A DNA stretch of 64,000 nt from Mycolicibacterium mucogenicum DSM 44124 (GTDB lineage Bacteria; Actinomycetota; Actinomycetes; Mycobacteriales; Mycobacteriaceae), in assembly GCF_005670685.2 (NCBI RefSeq), contig NZ_CP062008.1:992001-1056000 (forward strand). Reading direction: 5' to 3'. The notes under the pieces are model-generated. The model did not search any database, was not told where the DNA came from, and saw nothing but the letters and a program-made list of their open reading frames with translations. The position numbers and the translations under genes were made by a program. Positions 25,069 through 33,925 of the stretch are shown here, one piece after another; position 1 is the first letter of the stretch; every line of letters begins with the position of its first letter.

Positions 25069-26490
25069 ATGAAGTTCTGGGTTGCGGGATTGGCCGTCGT
25101 GCTGATGGGCGCGATGACCGGCTGTGGGCAGGGGACGGAATCGCCGGGCAGCAGCTCGTCGACGGCCGCCGCCGGCCAGGACGACGTCCGCGCGATCGCG
25201 AAAGACGCCTACATCTACGGCTTTCCGATGGTCGACTCCTACCGCATCCAGTACGCGTACTTCGTCGACAAGGCCAACCCGCAGTACAAGGGCGAGTGGA
25301 ACAAGCCCCACAGCATCGCCCGGGTGTTCACGCCCGAGGACACGGCGATCCAGACGCCCAACTCCGACACGCCGTACACCATGCTCGGGGCCGACCTGCG
25401 CGCCGAACCGCTGGTCCTGACCGTCCCGCCCATCGAGGCGAACCGGTACTTCTCGCTGCAGTTCATCGACGGCTATACCTTCAACTTCGCCTACGTCGGC
25501 AGCCGGACCACCGGCAACGGCGGCGGGAAATACCTTCTGGCAGGCCCGGATTGGAAGGGTGAAAAGCCGGCCGGTATCAGCGAGGTGATCCGCTCGGACA
25601 CCCAGTTCGCGCAGGTCATCTACCGCACCCAGTTGTTCGACCCGGCAGACCTGGAGAACGTCAAGAAGATTCAAGCCGCTTACACCGTCGAGCCGCTGTC
25701 GGCCTTCGAACACCAGCCCGCAAAGACCGCTCCGCCAGTCGATTTCGCCGTGCCGCTATCGGCCGAGGACGAGAAGACCTCGCCCAAGTTCTTCGAGACC
25801 CTCAACTTCGTGCTGAAGTACGCGCCGGTGCTGCCGGGCGAGCAGGACGTCCGTGCGCGTTTCGCCAAGATCGGCATCGGCCCCGAGGGTGACTTCGATG
25901 CCGACACGTTGAGCAAGGAAAAGCTGGAAGCAGTGAAGGCCGGTATCGCCGACGCATGGGCTGAAATCGATGCCTTCAAGAAGGACAAGCTCGCCACCGG
26001 ACAGGTGACATCGGCCCAGCTGTTCGGCACGCGTGAATTCCTCAACGGCAACTACCTCTACCGGATGGCGGCCGCGGTGCTGGGTATCTACGGCAACACG
26101 GCCGCCGAAGCCATCTACCCGGTGGTGTCGGTCGATTCGACCGGCGCTCCGCTGACCGGTGCCGACAAGTACACGCTGCGCTTCGCGCCGGGGCAGCTGC
26201 CGCCGGTGAACTCGTTCTGGTCGCTGACCATGTACAAGATGCCGCAGAGCCTGCTGGTGGCCAACCCGATCAACCGCTACCTGATCAACTCGCCGATGCT
26301 GCCCAACCTGATCAAGGATGCTGATGGTGGCATCACGATCTACGTACAGAACCAGTCACCGGGAGCGGACAAGGAAGCCAACTGGCTGCCGGCCCCGGAA
26401 GGCCCGTTCCAGGTGATCATGCGGCTGTACTGGCCGAAGGAAGAGGCGCTCAACGGCACCTGGCAGGCGCCAAAGGCGGTCAAGAGCTAG
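25069..26490 (+). CDS. DUF1254/DUF1214 lipoprotein
   Basis: The product (473 aa) is a lipoprotein (lipobox AMTGC, C19) with an N-terminal DUF1254 domain (DAYIYGFPMVDSYR, QTPNSDTPYTM) and a C-terminal DUF1214 domain (LRFAPGQLPPVNSFWSLTMY, NPINRYLINS, IYVQNQSPG). Such proteins are common in environmental actinobacteria; their activity is not established. AGGAG precedes the ATG at 25069, and a TTG six bases upstream is less likely. A convergent lipoprotein gene follows, with a shared hairpin between them. Confidence 0.85.
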   Translation: MKFWVAGLAVVLMGAMTGCGQGTESPGSSSSTAAAGQDDVRAIAKDAYIYGFPMVDSYRIQYAYFVDKANPQYKGEWNKPHSIARVFTPEDTAIQTPNSDTPYTMLGADLRAEPLVLTVPPIEANRYFSLQFIDGYTFNFAYVGSRTTGNGGGKYLLAGPDWKGEKPAGISEVIRSDTQFAQVIYRTQLFDPADLENVKKIQAAYTVEPLSAFEHQPAKTAPPVDFAVPLSAEDEKTSPKFFETLNFVLKYAPVLPGEQDVRARFAKIGIGPEGDFDADTLSKEKLEAVKAGIADAWAEIDAFKKDKLATGQVTSAQLFGTREFLNGNYLYRMAAAVLGIYGNTAAEAIYPVVSVDSTGAPLTGADKYTLRFAPGQLPPVNSFWSLTMYKMPQSLLVANPINRYLINSPMLPNLIKDADGGITIYVQNQSPGADKEANWLPAPEGPFQVIMRLYWPKEEALNGTWQAPKAVKS

Positions 26491-26501
26491 TTGGATCGTG
26501 G

Positions 26502-26550
26502 CGAGAGTGGGCGATATGGCCGCAAAGCCTGGTCGTAGGCCCCACTCTCG
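26502..26550. terminator. Bidirectional terminator
   Basis: CGAGAGTGGG (26502-26511) and CCCACTCTCG (26541-26550) are perfectly complementary across a 29-base loop, between two convergent lipoprotein genes. Confidence 0.55.
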
Positions 26551-26556
26551 GCGCGG

Positions 26557-27042
26557 TCAGCGCTTGCGGCTGCAGTTCGGCTGGGCCGGCTTGGCCGGCC
26601 AGGCGCACACGTTGAGGTAGGTCTCGGTGCCCATTCCGCCGCCGTCGAAGACGCCGTAGCTGTCGCCGTGCGTGCCGGTGTAGGTGGCACCGCCGCCGCC
26701 TCCCGGCCCGCCGTCGGACGACACGATGGTGGTGACGGCCCAGCCCTTGCCCTCGAGCGCGGCCTTGTACGCCGTCACGACCTCGGTGGGTGCGCCCGTC
26801 ACCTTGAAGCTGAGGTGAATCCCGTTGTCCGCGATGGTGTCTGGGCCCCAGGTCTGGGCGGTGCCGCCGGGTGTCGGGACCAGCGCCTGCAGCTCGGCGG
26901 GGCCGGCGGGCGCGGCGGCCGAGGTGGTGGCCGCCGCGGAGCTCGACGATCCTGTGGCGCCGGAGTCGGCCTTGCCCCCGCAACCTGCCACCAGGCCGAT
27001 CACTGCCGCCGTGGCTGCCACGGCGCGGATTGTGTTGCCCAT
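26557..27042 (-). CDS. Putative lipoprotein
   Basis: This is a 161-residue lipoprotein with lipobox LVAGC (C21) followed by a Ser/Ala-rich linker. The mature domain contains a segment GAPTEVVTAYKAALEGKGWAV that resembles a small alpha-beta ligand-binding module, a Gly-rich loop, and two cysteines near the end (NVCAWP, PNCSRKR). I chose the ATG at 27042 because it gives a proper signal peptide; the frame is open further upstream without one. It is divergent from the LuxR-type gene. The function is unknown. Confidence 0.72.
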   Translation of the reverse strand: MGNTIRAVAATAAVIGLVAGCGGKADSGATGSSSSAAATTSAAAPAGPAELQALVPTPGGTAQTWGPDTIADNGIHLSFKVTGAPTEVVTAYKAALEGKGWAVTTIVSSDGGPGGGGGATYTGTHGDSYGVFDGGGMGTETYLNVCAWPAKPAQPNCSRKR

Positions 27043-27097
27043 GGTCGCTCCCATCCTCGAGCGCACCGTATCAACGTATTCGACGCAGTGGTCAAAA

Positions 27098-29353
27098 ATG
27101 GCGCGGTTGGGTGGACGCGGGGGACACACCTACGATGCCAAGGTGGCAGGGGAAGGCTGGGTAGCGCACATCCCGACGGCCACCTACGGCCCGCCCCGGC
27201 TGGGCGGTGCGGTCATCGCGCGGCCGGCGATCACCGGATTGCTGTCCGGCTCGGCTGCGGAACTGGTGGTGGTCATCGCGCCCGCCGGATACGGCAAGAC
27301 CACGGCGGTGGCGCTCTGGGATGACGCCGACACCCGGCAGTTCGCCTGGGTGCGGCTCGACCATCTCGACAACGACCCTGCTCACCTGCTGTTGCATCTG
27401 GTGACGGCCGTGGACCAGGTTGCCCCAGTCGATCCCGCGACGTTCCAGTACCTGCGCGGCGCCGGCCGGGCCGTCGATACCCAACTGGTTCCCGCGGCGA
27501 TCGCGGCGCTGGAGTCCGCCGGGCCGATTGTGTTGGTGCTGGACGATATTCATGAGCTGACACACGAAGCGGCGGTGTCGGCCCTGCGCGCCCTGGTCCA
27601 ACTCGCCCCGGAATCGACGACGCTGACATTGATCGGCCGCACTGTGCCGCCGCTCGATCTGGCGCGGCGCCGGCTGCAGGGCGGCGTGCTCGAGGTCGGT
27701 ACCGAGGAGCTGAAACTCTCGGTGACAGAGGCGGAATCGGCCCTCGGCTCGGTGGGCGGACCGGTCGGTCCGACGGCCGCGCTCGTGGTCGACCGCTGCG
27801 AGGGCTGGGCAGCCGGCGTGGTGATGGCGGCCATGGCCTTGCGTGACGGTTCGTCTGCCGACGCGATCACCGGACGTCACCGCCTGGTCGCGGACTATCT
27901 GGTCGAAGAAGTACTGGGCCGGCTGGACCCGGCCGTCGAAGCATTCCTCGTGGAATCCGCGGTGCTCGACCACTTCACCGCCGACGATCTGAACTACGTT
28001 CTGCAGCGCGAAGATTCAGCTGACATGCTGAGCGCGATCCACGCCTCCGGCAACCTGTTCCTGGTCTCACTCGATGAGCGGGGCGTCGAATACCGCTACC
28101 ACCGGCTGTTCGCCGACCTGCTTCGGGCGCGGCTGCGCAATCGCGATCCGGAGCGGTTCCGCGCCCTGGCGTCCCGGGCCGCGGAGCATCTCGAGCGGGC
28201 CGGCGACATCGACGGCGCCCTCTTGCAGGCGCTGGCGGCCGACGACCCGGCACACGCCGCGGCACTGGTGGAACGCGATGCCGTACGGCTCGGATTCGAC
28301 GGCCGCGCAGGCACCTTGGAGCGCCGGCTGAGCCTGCTCGATGAGCATGTCTTCGCCGATCATCCCGATGCCGCGATCGCCCGGGCCTGGTTCGGGCTGA
28401 CGCTGGGGGACGCCGACCTGATCCAGCGGTCCCTGTTGCTGGCCGCGGCCGCCGACCGTGGTGCGCCCTTGGCGGACGGTGCACCGTCGGTGAAAGTGGC
28501 TGCTGCCCTGGTCGGTTCACTCGTCGGCATCGGCGGGGTGCTCGAGGTGGTCCGGCATGCCGACACGGTCTGCGCCGCGGGCGATCACCTCGTGAACCCG
28601 TGGTGGGGCGCGGCGGCCTCGGTCAAGGGCGGTGCACTGTCGATGGCCGGTGACGCGGAAAGTGCCAGGGCGACACTGGAATCGTCGCTCCCGGTGCTCG
28701 ACGACCTTCCCGGCTTCCGGGCCGTGGCGCTGGCACATCTGGCCCTGCTGGACCTCGACGACGGGGCCCTGCAGTCCGCGGCGCGGCGCAGCGCCCAGGC
28801 CCGCAGCATCGTCGACTCCCGCGACCTGTGCGACCTGGTGCCCATCGTCTTGGTGTACGCGGTGGACGGGTTGGTGCGGAGCCACCGCGGCGACGTCGCC
28901 GGGGCGCGAGATGCGGTGCGGGGCACCGAACGGCTGCTGGACCGGCTGGGCGACCTGGCGGCGCGCACGGCGGCACTGGGACATGCGCTGACGGCGGCTA
29001 CCGCACTCGAGATCGACGACCCGGAACTGTGCCGGCGGCATCTCGACGCGGGGCTGTTGGCCGCCCGGCGGGAGCCCGATGCGGCGTCGGTGCACCTACG
29101 GTTGGCGCGCGTTCGGGAATTGCTTGCCGCACACGCGCAGCACGGGCCGCGGCCATCGCTGACCGCGGCCGAGCTGCGTCTGCTCCCGCACCTGGCGACC
29201 CACCTGTCCCTGCAGAAGATCGCCGGCGAACTGCACCTGGGGCGGGAAACCGTGAAGAGTCAGGCCAAGGCGATCTACCGCAAGCTGTCGGTGTCGTCGC
29301 GCGCCGAGGCCGTCGCCGAGGCGGCGCGCCTCGGTCTGCTCGACCAGCCCTGA
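27098..29353 (+). CDS. Large ATP-binding LuxR (MalT-like) regulator
   Basis: This is a 751-residue STAND-type transcription regulator. A P-loop APAGYGKTT lies at residues 61-69 and a Walker B region IVLVLDDIHEL at about 148-158. A TPR-like helical middle follows. The C-terminal LuxR helix-turn-helix contains LTAAELRLLPHLATHLSLQK and GRETVKSQAKAIYRKL. ATP-driven oligomerisation on inducer binding is typical. Starts are uncertain: ATG 27098 is used here, GTG 27143 is an alternative, and the open frame reaches back over the divergent lipoprotein gene. It ends 4 bases before the convergent transporter gene. The inducer and targets are unknown. Confidence 0.82.
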   Translation: MARLGGRGGHTYDAKVAGEGWVAHIPTATYGPPRLGGAVIARPAITGLLSGSAAELVVVIAPAGYGKTTAVALWDDADTRQFAWVRLDHLDNDPAHLLLHLVTAVDQVAPVDPATFQYLRGAGRAVDTQLVPAAIAALESAGPIVLVLDDIHELTHEAAVSALRALVQLAPESTTLTLIGRTVPPLDLARRRLQGGVLEVGTEELKLSVTEAESALGSVGGPVGPTAALVVDRCEGWAAGVVMAAMALRDGSSADAITGRHRLVADYLVEEVLGRLDPAVEAFLVESAVLDHFTADDLNYVLQREDSADMLSAIHASGNLFLVSLDERGVEYRYHRLFADLLRARLRNRDPERFRALASRAAEHLERAGDIDGALLQALAADDPAHAAALVERDAVRLGFDGRAGTLERRLSLLDEHVFADHPDAAIARAWFGLTLGDADLIQRSLLLAAAADRGAPLADGAPSVKVAAALVGSLVGIGGVLEVVRHADTVCAAGDHLVNPWWGAAASVKGGALSMAGDAESARATLESSLPVLDDLPGFRAVALAHLALLDLDDGALQSAARRSAQARSIVDSRDLCDLVPIVLVYAVDGLVRSHRGDVAGARDAVRGTERLLDRLGDLAARTAALGHALTAATALEIDDPELCRRHLDAGLLAARREPDAASVHLRLARVRELLAAHAQHGPRPSLTAAELRLLPHLATHLSLQKIAGELHLGRETVKSQAKAIYRKLSVSSRAEAVAEAARLGLLDQP

Positions 29354-29357
29354 CCCG

Positions 29358-30200
29358 TCAGGCCTTCCGAGCGAGGAAGCGGGCGAACGGGATCAGCATC
29401 GTGAACTCGGCGATCAGCACCACCGTGATCATCACCGTGACGCGCGGATCGCCGAAGTTCTGGCCGGCCACCACGAAGGCGGCCGCCGCATTGCGTTGCG
29501 CGGTGCCCAACGCGAGCACGGGCCGCGCGGTGGCGCTGAAAAACACCAGGGCCCAGCCGATTCCGGCGCAGATTGCGGTGTAGACGATGGCCGCCAGGAT
29601 GCCCCGCGTGCCGTACACCGACAGCACCTCCCGGAAATTGGCGACGATGGTCAGGATGACCACCAGCACCATGCTGACGGTGCTCAGCAACCCGATGGCC
29701 GGCCTGACGCGCGCTGCCGACGCTTCAGCCTGCTTGCGCCAGAGCAGCCCGATCGCCAAGGGAATCAGCATGAGAATCACCAGCGAGGACGCGATCGCGA
29801 GCGGATCGACCGCCGACCCCTTGAGGAAGATCGGCAGCACGATCGGCACATAGACCACTGTCGTGATCATCAGCAGCACCATCAGGCCGACACTCAACCC
29901 GGTGTCGGCCTTGGCGAACTCGGCGAGCTTGATCAGGAACGGTGCGCCCGCGGCCAGTCCGCACAGCAGCAGGCCCACGCCCAGCGGCTCGTCGAGGTCG
30001 AGCAGCCGCCACAGCGCGAGCGCAACCAGCGGCGCCGCAACGAAATTGGCGACCAGGGTCAGGCTCACCACCCGAATGTCCTTGAGTGGCGCCAGAATCT
30101 GGGCCGGGGTCAGGCTCAGCCCCACACCCAGGGTGCTGGACACCACGAACAGGACGACGGCGATGTTGGAACCGCGCGCCGCCAGATCGGCAACCGTCAC
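29358..30200 (-). CDS. BASS-type (bile acid:Na+ symporter family) transporter
   Basis: The product (280 aa) has about nine to ten hydrophobic helices and the family-like segments VVSSTLGVGLSLTP, CGLAAGAPF and GTAQRNAAAAFVVAG. This fits the BASS family of sodium-coupled carriers for organic anions; an auxin-efflux-like fold is related. Its ATG overlaps the stop of the preceding gene by 4 bases (ATGA), so it is the last of four coupled genes with the DyP peroxidase. It could import the peroxidase substrate or export a product (inference). Confidence 0.78.
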   Translation of the reverse strand: MTVADLAARGSNIAVVLFVVSSTLGVGLSLTPAQILAPLKDIRVVSLTLVANFVAAPLVALALWRLLDLDEPLGVGLLLCGLAAGAPFLIKLAEFAKADTGLSVGLMVLLMITTVVYVPIVLPIFLKGSAVDPLAIASSLVILMLIPLAIGLLWRKQAEASAARVRPAIGLLSTVSMVLVVILTIVANFREVLSVYGTRGILAAIVYTAICAGIGWALVFFSATARPVLALGTAQRNAAAAFVVAGQNFGDPRVTVMITVVLIAEFTMLIPFARFLARKA

Positions 30201-31201
30201 ATCGTCACCAGGTTGCGCCAGAACGACTTCAGGCTGTCGCTGGCACCGAACAGGGTGGTGAAATGCGTCGAGTCGACCAGCACGATGTCGCCGGCGCGGT
30301 CACCGGTCGGCGGCATGTGGATCAGCGCGTTGAACTCGGTGTTGCCCGCCAGGGTGAACGGGTGCGGCCGGGTCTGGTCGATCAACTGGCGGCCCAGCAC
30401 CCGAAGATCGGCACTCTCCGGGGCGGTGAGCTGGTAGTGCGGCAGGTGCGGGTGCAGGGCCAGGGTGGTGACGTCGCGCAGCAGGCCCGCCGAATCCAGA
30501 TCACGGAAAGCGGTGAGCGGCACGATCTGTTTGGTGCCCTCGACCGTCGCCGGGCGCAGACCCCACGTGTTGTGCACCGGGATGTTCAGTCCCTTCAGCA
30601 GCGACCGCGCGAAGCCGCTGAAGTTCTGGACGCGTGGCGTCAGCGGGTCACCGTGATGCAGGTACTCCATCTGCTGCTGCTCTTTGTCGTCGGTGAAACC
30701 GACGTCGTGGTGCGGGGCCAGCATCAGGCACGTGCCCTCTCGCTTCAGCCACTGCTGGATCGCGGCCACCTCTTCCGGGGTGGCTTCCTCGTCGCCGAGC
30801 AGGTGGTCCAGCCCGAAGATCATCAGGGTGTCGGTGTCGTTCAGGATGCGTTCGTCGATCGGCAGCCGGTAGCCGGCCTGATCGACACGCTGGAACACCG
30901 CCACCGGATGGCCGGTCGCCGCACCGGCCACGTCCTGAAAGGACAGGGAGGAGCGGTGGAACAGCTCCAGCGTGCCGTCGACGCCCTGCAGGAACTCCCG
31001 CGCGCTGTATTCGGCGCCTTCGTACGCCGGCCACGTTGCCGCGCGCACCTCGGTCATGGTGGAGAACCGGTTGTACAGCAGGGCCGGGTCCCGCTGGGCC
31101 TCCCACGGGTAGCTCCACGACCAGTAGATGCTGACGCGAGGGTTGCCGTTGTGGGGACGGGTGATGTGGGCCTGGTTGTAGGTGCGGGCGTAAGAACTCA
31201 T
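30197..31201 (-). CDS. GATase1-like protein in DyP operon
   Basis: This 334-residue protein lacks signal or membrane segments. Two stretches suggest a class-I glutamine-amidotransferase-like (ThuA/GldG) Rossmann fold: DTLMIFGLDHLLGDEEATPEE with LKREGTCLMLAPHHDVG, and a C-terminal IVLVDSTHFTTLFG followed by LKSFWRNLV. No catalytic cysteine at the usual elbow is evident, so it may be non-enzymatic. The ATG overlaps the DyP stop (ATGA) and its own stop overlaps the transporter start. I do not recognise a characterised homologue. Its role is tied by context to the peroxidase. Confidence 0.65.
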   Translation of the reverse strand: MSSYARTYNQAHITRPHNGNPRVSIYWSWSYPWEAQRDPALLYNRFSTMTEVRAATWPAYEGAEYSAREFLQGVDGTLELFHRSSLSFQDVAGAATGHPVAVFQRVDQAGYRLPIDERILNDTDTLMIFGLDHLLGDEEATPEEVAAIQQWLKREGTCLMLAPHHDVGFTDDKEQQQMEYLHHGDPLTPRVQNFSGFARSLLKGLNIPVHNTWGLRPATVEGTKQIVPLTAFRDLDSAGLLRDVTTLALHPHLPHYQLTAPESADLRVLGRQLIDQTRPHPFTLAGNTEFNALIHMPPTGDRAGDIVLVDSTHFTTLFGASDSLKSFWRNLVTM

Positions 31202-32535
31202 GATGCTCCTTGCTGTCCGAGTGTTGACAGGTAACGCAGTGCGGTCAGGCCGGGTAGGAAGAAATATGCCCCGCCGCGCAGCGTGGTGAATGCCGGTAAC
31301 CCTTTGTGCACCTTGCGGATCGGCCGCTTGGGGATGGTGAAGTCGAGCGTGCCGTCCTGGGTGCCGCAGATGGGGTCGTGTTCGTTGCCGAGCTCCTGGA
31401 ACGCTGTGTCGTTGATCCACACGTTCTGGGCGAACTCGAATTGCCGCACCAGGCTCGCGCAGATCAGGAACATCCCGACACCGCGCTCGACACCGTCGTC
31501 GGCGGCGCCTTCGGGGAGCGCCGGGCCGTAGGTGCCGCTGCGCCGGATCATCCTGCGCCGATTGGGATTCGGTTCGGTGTCACGTGGGTTGAGCCGACGG
31601 GCGTGCGAGCCGACCGGGCACTTGTAGCCGTGCGGATCCATTGTCGCGTAGTCGAAATCGTTGTTGCGCATCGGATCCGCGCCGAGTGTCGGGTCGTCGT
31701 GCTCGGGCGCCAGGACCAGCGGCGCGCCGCTGCGCCACCGGCCCATGAACTTGGCGGCCAGCAGTTCCTGGCCTTGGGCGTCCTCGGCATTCTGCTTCAG
31801 GTAGTCGCGGAAGGTCCCGACATGTTCCTCCAGTCGGCGGTACGCCATATAACTGCCGTTGCGTGAAAGGACCTCGAGGGCAGGCTGATTCGAGACCAAG
31901 CCCTCCTCGTCCGGATAGCCGAGGAGGAACTCGCCCGGGGCCAGCGCCCCGCCGGCGCCGGGGATCAGCGTCTCGCCGGAACCGGTCATCTGCGGCTGCG
32001 ATACCGGGTCGCGGTAGCCGAAGTGATCGTGGTCGTACTCGAACGGCGCGGTGGCCGCCAGATCGAGATGCGACAGCGACCGCACGCCGGGGCACCGGGC
32101 CAACAGCGCGTCGTGCTCGCCGACGCACCGCACCCGTTCGTCCTCGTCCCGGGCGAACAGGATGACGATGGCATGCAGGTCGTCGCCCGCGAGCCCACCC
32201 GTCCAGTGCTCCGGCGCGGCCGCGCCGGTATCACCCAGGATGTCGGCGCGGGCGGCCATGCCCTCGCGGAACTCGGCCGGGAAGCTGGCCAGCGTCTGCT
32301 CGTCAAGTCCCAACGCACGCAAGCCGTTCCAGGTGAACGCGAGGTTCACCCACCGCTTGAAGATGTTGACGGTCTTGCGGACATCGGTGGCCGACTGTAC
32401 GAGCGGAACCATCTCGGCCAGCCAGGCCTGCCCGGCTTCGGGGGTGTCGAATGACAGAAACTCGTACCGACCGGTGAGGTGGGGTGTCCCGGTCAGCATG
32501 ATGTGCTGAATATCGTCGAATTCGAGTGCTGTCAC
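31198..32535 (-). CDS. DyP-type heme peroxidase, class-D-like
   Basis: The product (445 aa) is a dye-decolorising peroxidase by motif. The proximal heme ligand is H311 (VGSHARRLNPR), the distal arginine is R331 or R332 (RRMIRRSGTYG), and the distal aspartate D176 lies in FGYRDPVSQP. The canonical GxxDG motif therefore reads GYRDP, with proline in place of the second glycine. Length and the KCPVGSHARRLNPR block fit the long fungal/class D type. There is no Tat signal, so it is cytosolic unless partnered. The start is GTG 32535, overlapping the upstream stop by 4 bases. Confidence 0.82.
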   Translation of the reverse strand: MTALEFDDIQHIMLTGTPHLTGRYEFLSFDTPEAGQAWLAEMVPLVQSATDVRKTVNIFKRWVNLAFTWNGLRALGLDEQTLASFPAEFREGMAARADILGDTGAAAPEHWTGGLAGDDLHAIVILFARDEDERVRCVGEHDALLARCPGVRSLSHLDLAATAPFEYDHDHFGYRDPVSQPQMTGSGETLIPGAGGALAPGEFLLGYPDEEGLVSNQPALEVLSRNGSYMAYRRLEEHVGTFRDYLKQNAEDAQGQELLAAKFMGRWRSGAPLVLAPEHDDPTLGADPMRNNDFDYATMDPHGYKCPVGSHARRLNPRDTEPNPNRRRMIRRSGTYGPALPEGAADDGVERGVGMFLICASLVRQFEFAQNVWINDTAFQELGNEHDPICGTQDGTLDFTIPKRPIRKVHKGLPAFTTLRGGAYFFLPGLTALRYLSTLGQQGAS

Positions 32536-33095
32536 TGCATCTGGTCCAACATGTCGGAAAACGCGGCCTTGAGCCGCAGGGCCTTCTTGATCTCGACTGC
32601 CGTCACGTAGGGGTACTCGCCGTACTCGAGGAAGCTCGGCACCTGGTGCTCGCGGACGAACATGATGAACGCCTCGGGGTTGGTCTTCCAGTCCGCCGGG
32701 AAGTCCTCCAGATGGGTGAACGCCGTGGTGATGCCCGTCGAGCTGAACAGCTTGACGGCGTCCTCGGTGTACTTGTCGAAGTCGGTGTCGAAGATGCCCT
32801 GGTACTGGAAGTGCAGGCCCGACCCGACGTCGAACAAGTTCCACCGCAGGTAGTGCAGCTTCAGCGGGGCCAGTACGTCGGGCTGCGCCGCGACCGCGGC
32901 CTCGAGCTGCTTGCCGTAGTCGCGGATGGCCTGCTCATGGCCGTCGAGCACCTTGGCGATGATGTTGAAGCCGTAGCACGCCGGGGTGCGTGGGAAGACG
33001 GGCCCATAGCGGCCGCGAGTGAGCTCGAAGTAGCCCTCCTTCGGGATGGCCAGAGCTGCGGGTTGGGTCCAATCGTCATTTCCGTTGTGCGCCAT
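32532..33095 (-). CDS. Conserved small protein, first gene of DyP operon
   Basis: This 187-residue protein shows the pattern LHYLRWNLFD then LHFQYQGIFDTDFDKYTED and HLEDFPADW, which resembles ferredoxin-like domains that accompany DyP peroxidases and related heme or lipid-oxidation proteins, as I remember them. No signal peptide is seen. It is the first of four genes joined by 4-bp overlaps. A role as partner, substrate carrier or heme-handling protein is inference. Confidence 0.65.
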   Translation of the reverse strand: MAHNGNDDWTQPAALAIPKEGYFELTRGRYGPVFPRTPACYGFNIIAKVLDGHEQAIRDYGKQLEAAVAAQPDVLAPLKLHYLRWNLFDVGSGLHFQYQGIFDTDFDKYTEDAVKLFSSTGITTAFTHLEDFPADWKTNPEAFIMFVREHQVPSFLEYGEYPYVTAVEIKKALRLKAAFSDMLDQMQ

Positions 33096-33175
33096 GGCAA
33101 CGAGATTATGGACGCGGCGAGGGCGCGTCGTCCCCCGATTCGGGGGAAATCAACGCGCCGGCGTCCTGGGCCGCG

Positions 33176-33898
33176 TCAGCCGCGGCTGACGGTGTTGGAC
33201 CGGCCCGGATCAGGAACTTCCGGATTCCCGGAGTGGTAGGTCACGTGGTTGTCCATGCCCGACGTGACGATCTTGTCGGCGGCGTCGACCGTCACGGTGT
33301 TCTCGATGCCGGAGACCTCGACGGTCGAGCAGTGCCCGGTGATGGTGACACTGTTGGACACCCCGCTGATGCTGATCGGCCGGTCGTTGCACGCGACGGT
33401 GCGCTGGCCGCGGACGCCCGCGACCTGAATGGGCCGGTTGGGATCGTCGGACTGCGGCGGCAATTCGACCAGGCCGGGACCGGACATGACCGTGGTGCCG
33501 TTGACGACCACCGAGGATTCGTCACCGGGCGGGGTCGGGACGGCGACCGAGACGCTGGGCGGGGCCCCTGGGTTGGGCGTCAGAAACGTCGGGTGCTTCT
33601 TGCCGGTCAAGTTGGTGACGAAGATGATGGCGGCGACCACCGGGCCGACGATGACGGCGAGGACGACGACGCCCAAGATCATGCGGCGTGCCGCGGTGCT
33701 CGGCACGCCCGGCGGCAACGGTTGCGGCGGCCAGGTCGTTTGAGGCCGGTGGTATTGGGCGGGGTACGGATTGCTCGGCGCCGCCGCGCGGGAGGACCAC
33801 GCGTGGCCGGGCTCCGTCAGCTCCGAGGCCCGCGCCTGTTCGTTCATCGCGCGCTCGAGCTCGCGGATGCGGGCTTCTGGATCGTCGTCGCGACTCAT
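33176..33898 (-). CDS. Membrane-anchored DUF3060 protein
   Basis: This protein of 240 residues has a charged coiled start, a Pro-rich cytosolic region, one membrane helix at about 72-94 and an extracytoplasmic domain. The last 90 residues carry short beta repeats (PISISGVSNSVTITGHC, TVEVSGIENTVTVD, IVTSGMDNHVTYHSG) typical of DUF3060, which likely stack as a small beta-helix. It is common in mycobacteria with no known function. It lies alone between the DyP operon and the two-component system. Confidence 0.82.
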   Translation of the reverse strand: MSRDDDPEARIRELERAMNEQARASELTEPGHAWSSRAAAPSNPYPAQYHRPQTTWPPQPLPPGVPSTAARRMILGVVVLAVIVGPVVAAIIFVTNLTGKKHPTFLTPNPGAPPSVSVAVPTPPGDESSVVVNGTTVMSGPGLVELPPQSDDPNRPIQVAGVRGQRTVACNDRPISISGVSNSVTITGHCSTVEVSGIENTVTVDAADKIVTSGMDNHVTYHSGNPEVPDPGRSNTVSRG

Positions 33899-33925
33899 GA
33901 TCCGATGCTGTCACACCCGGCGAAC

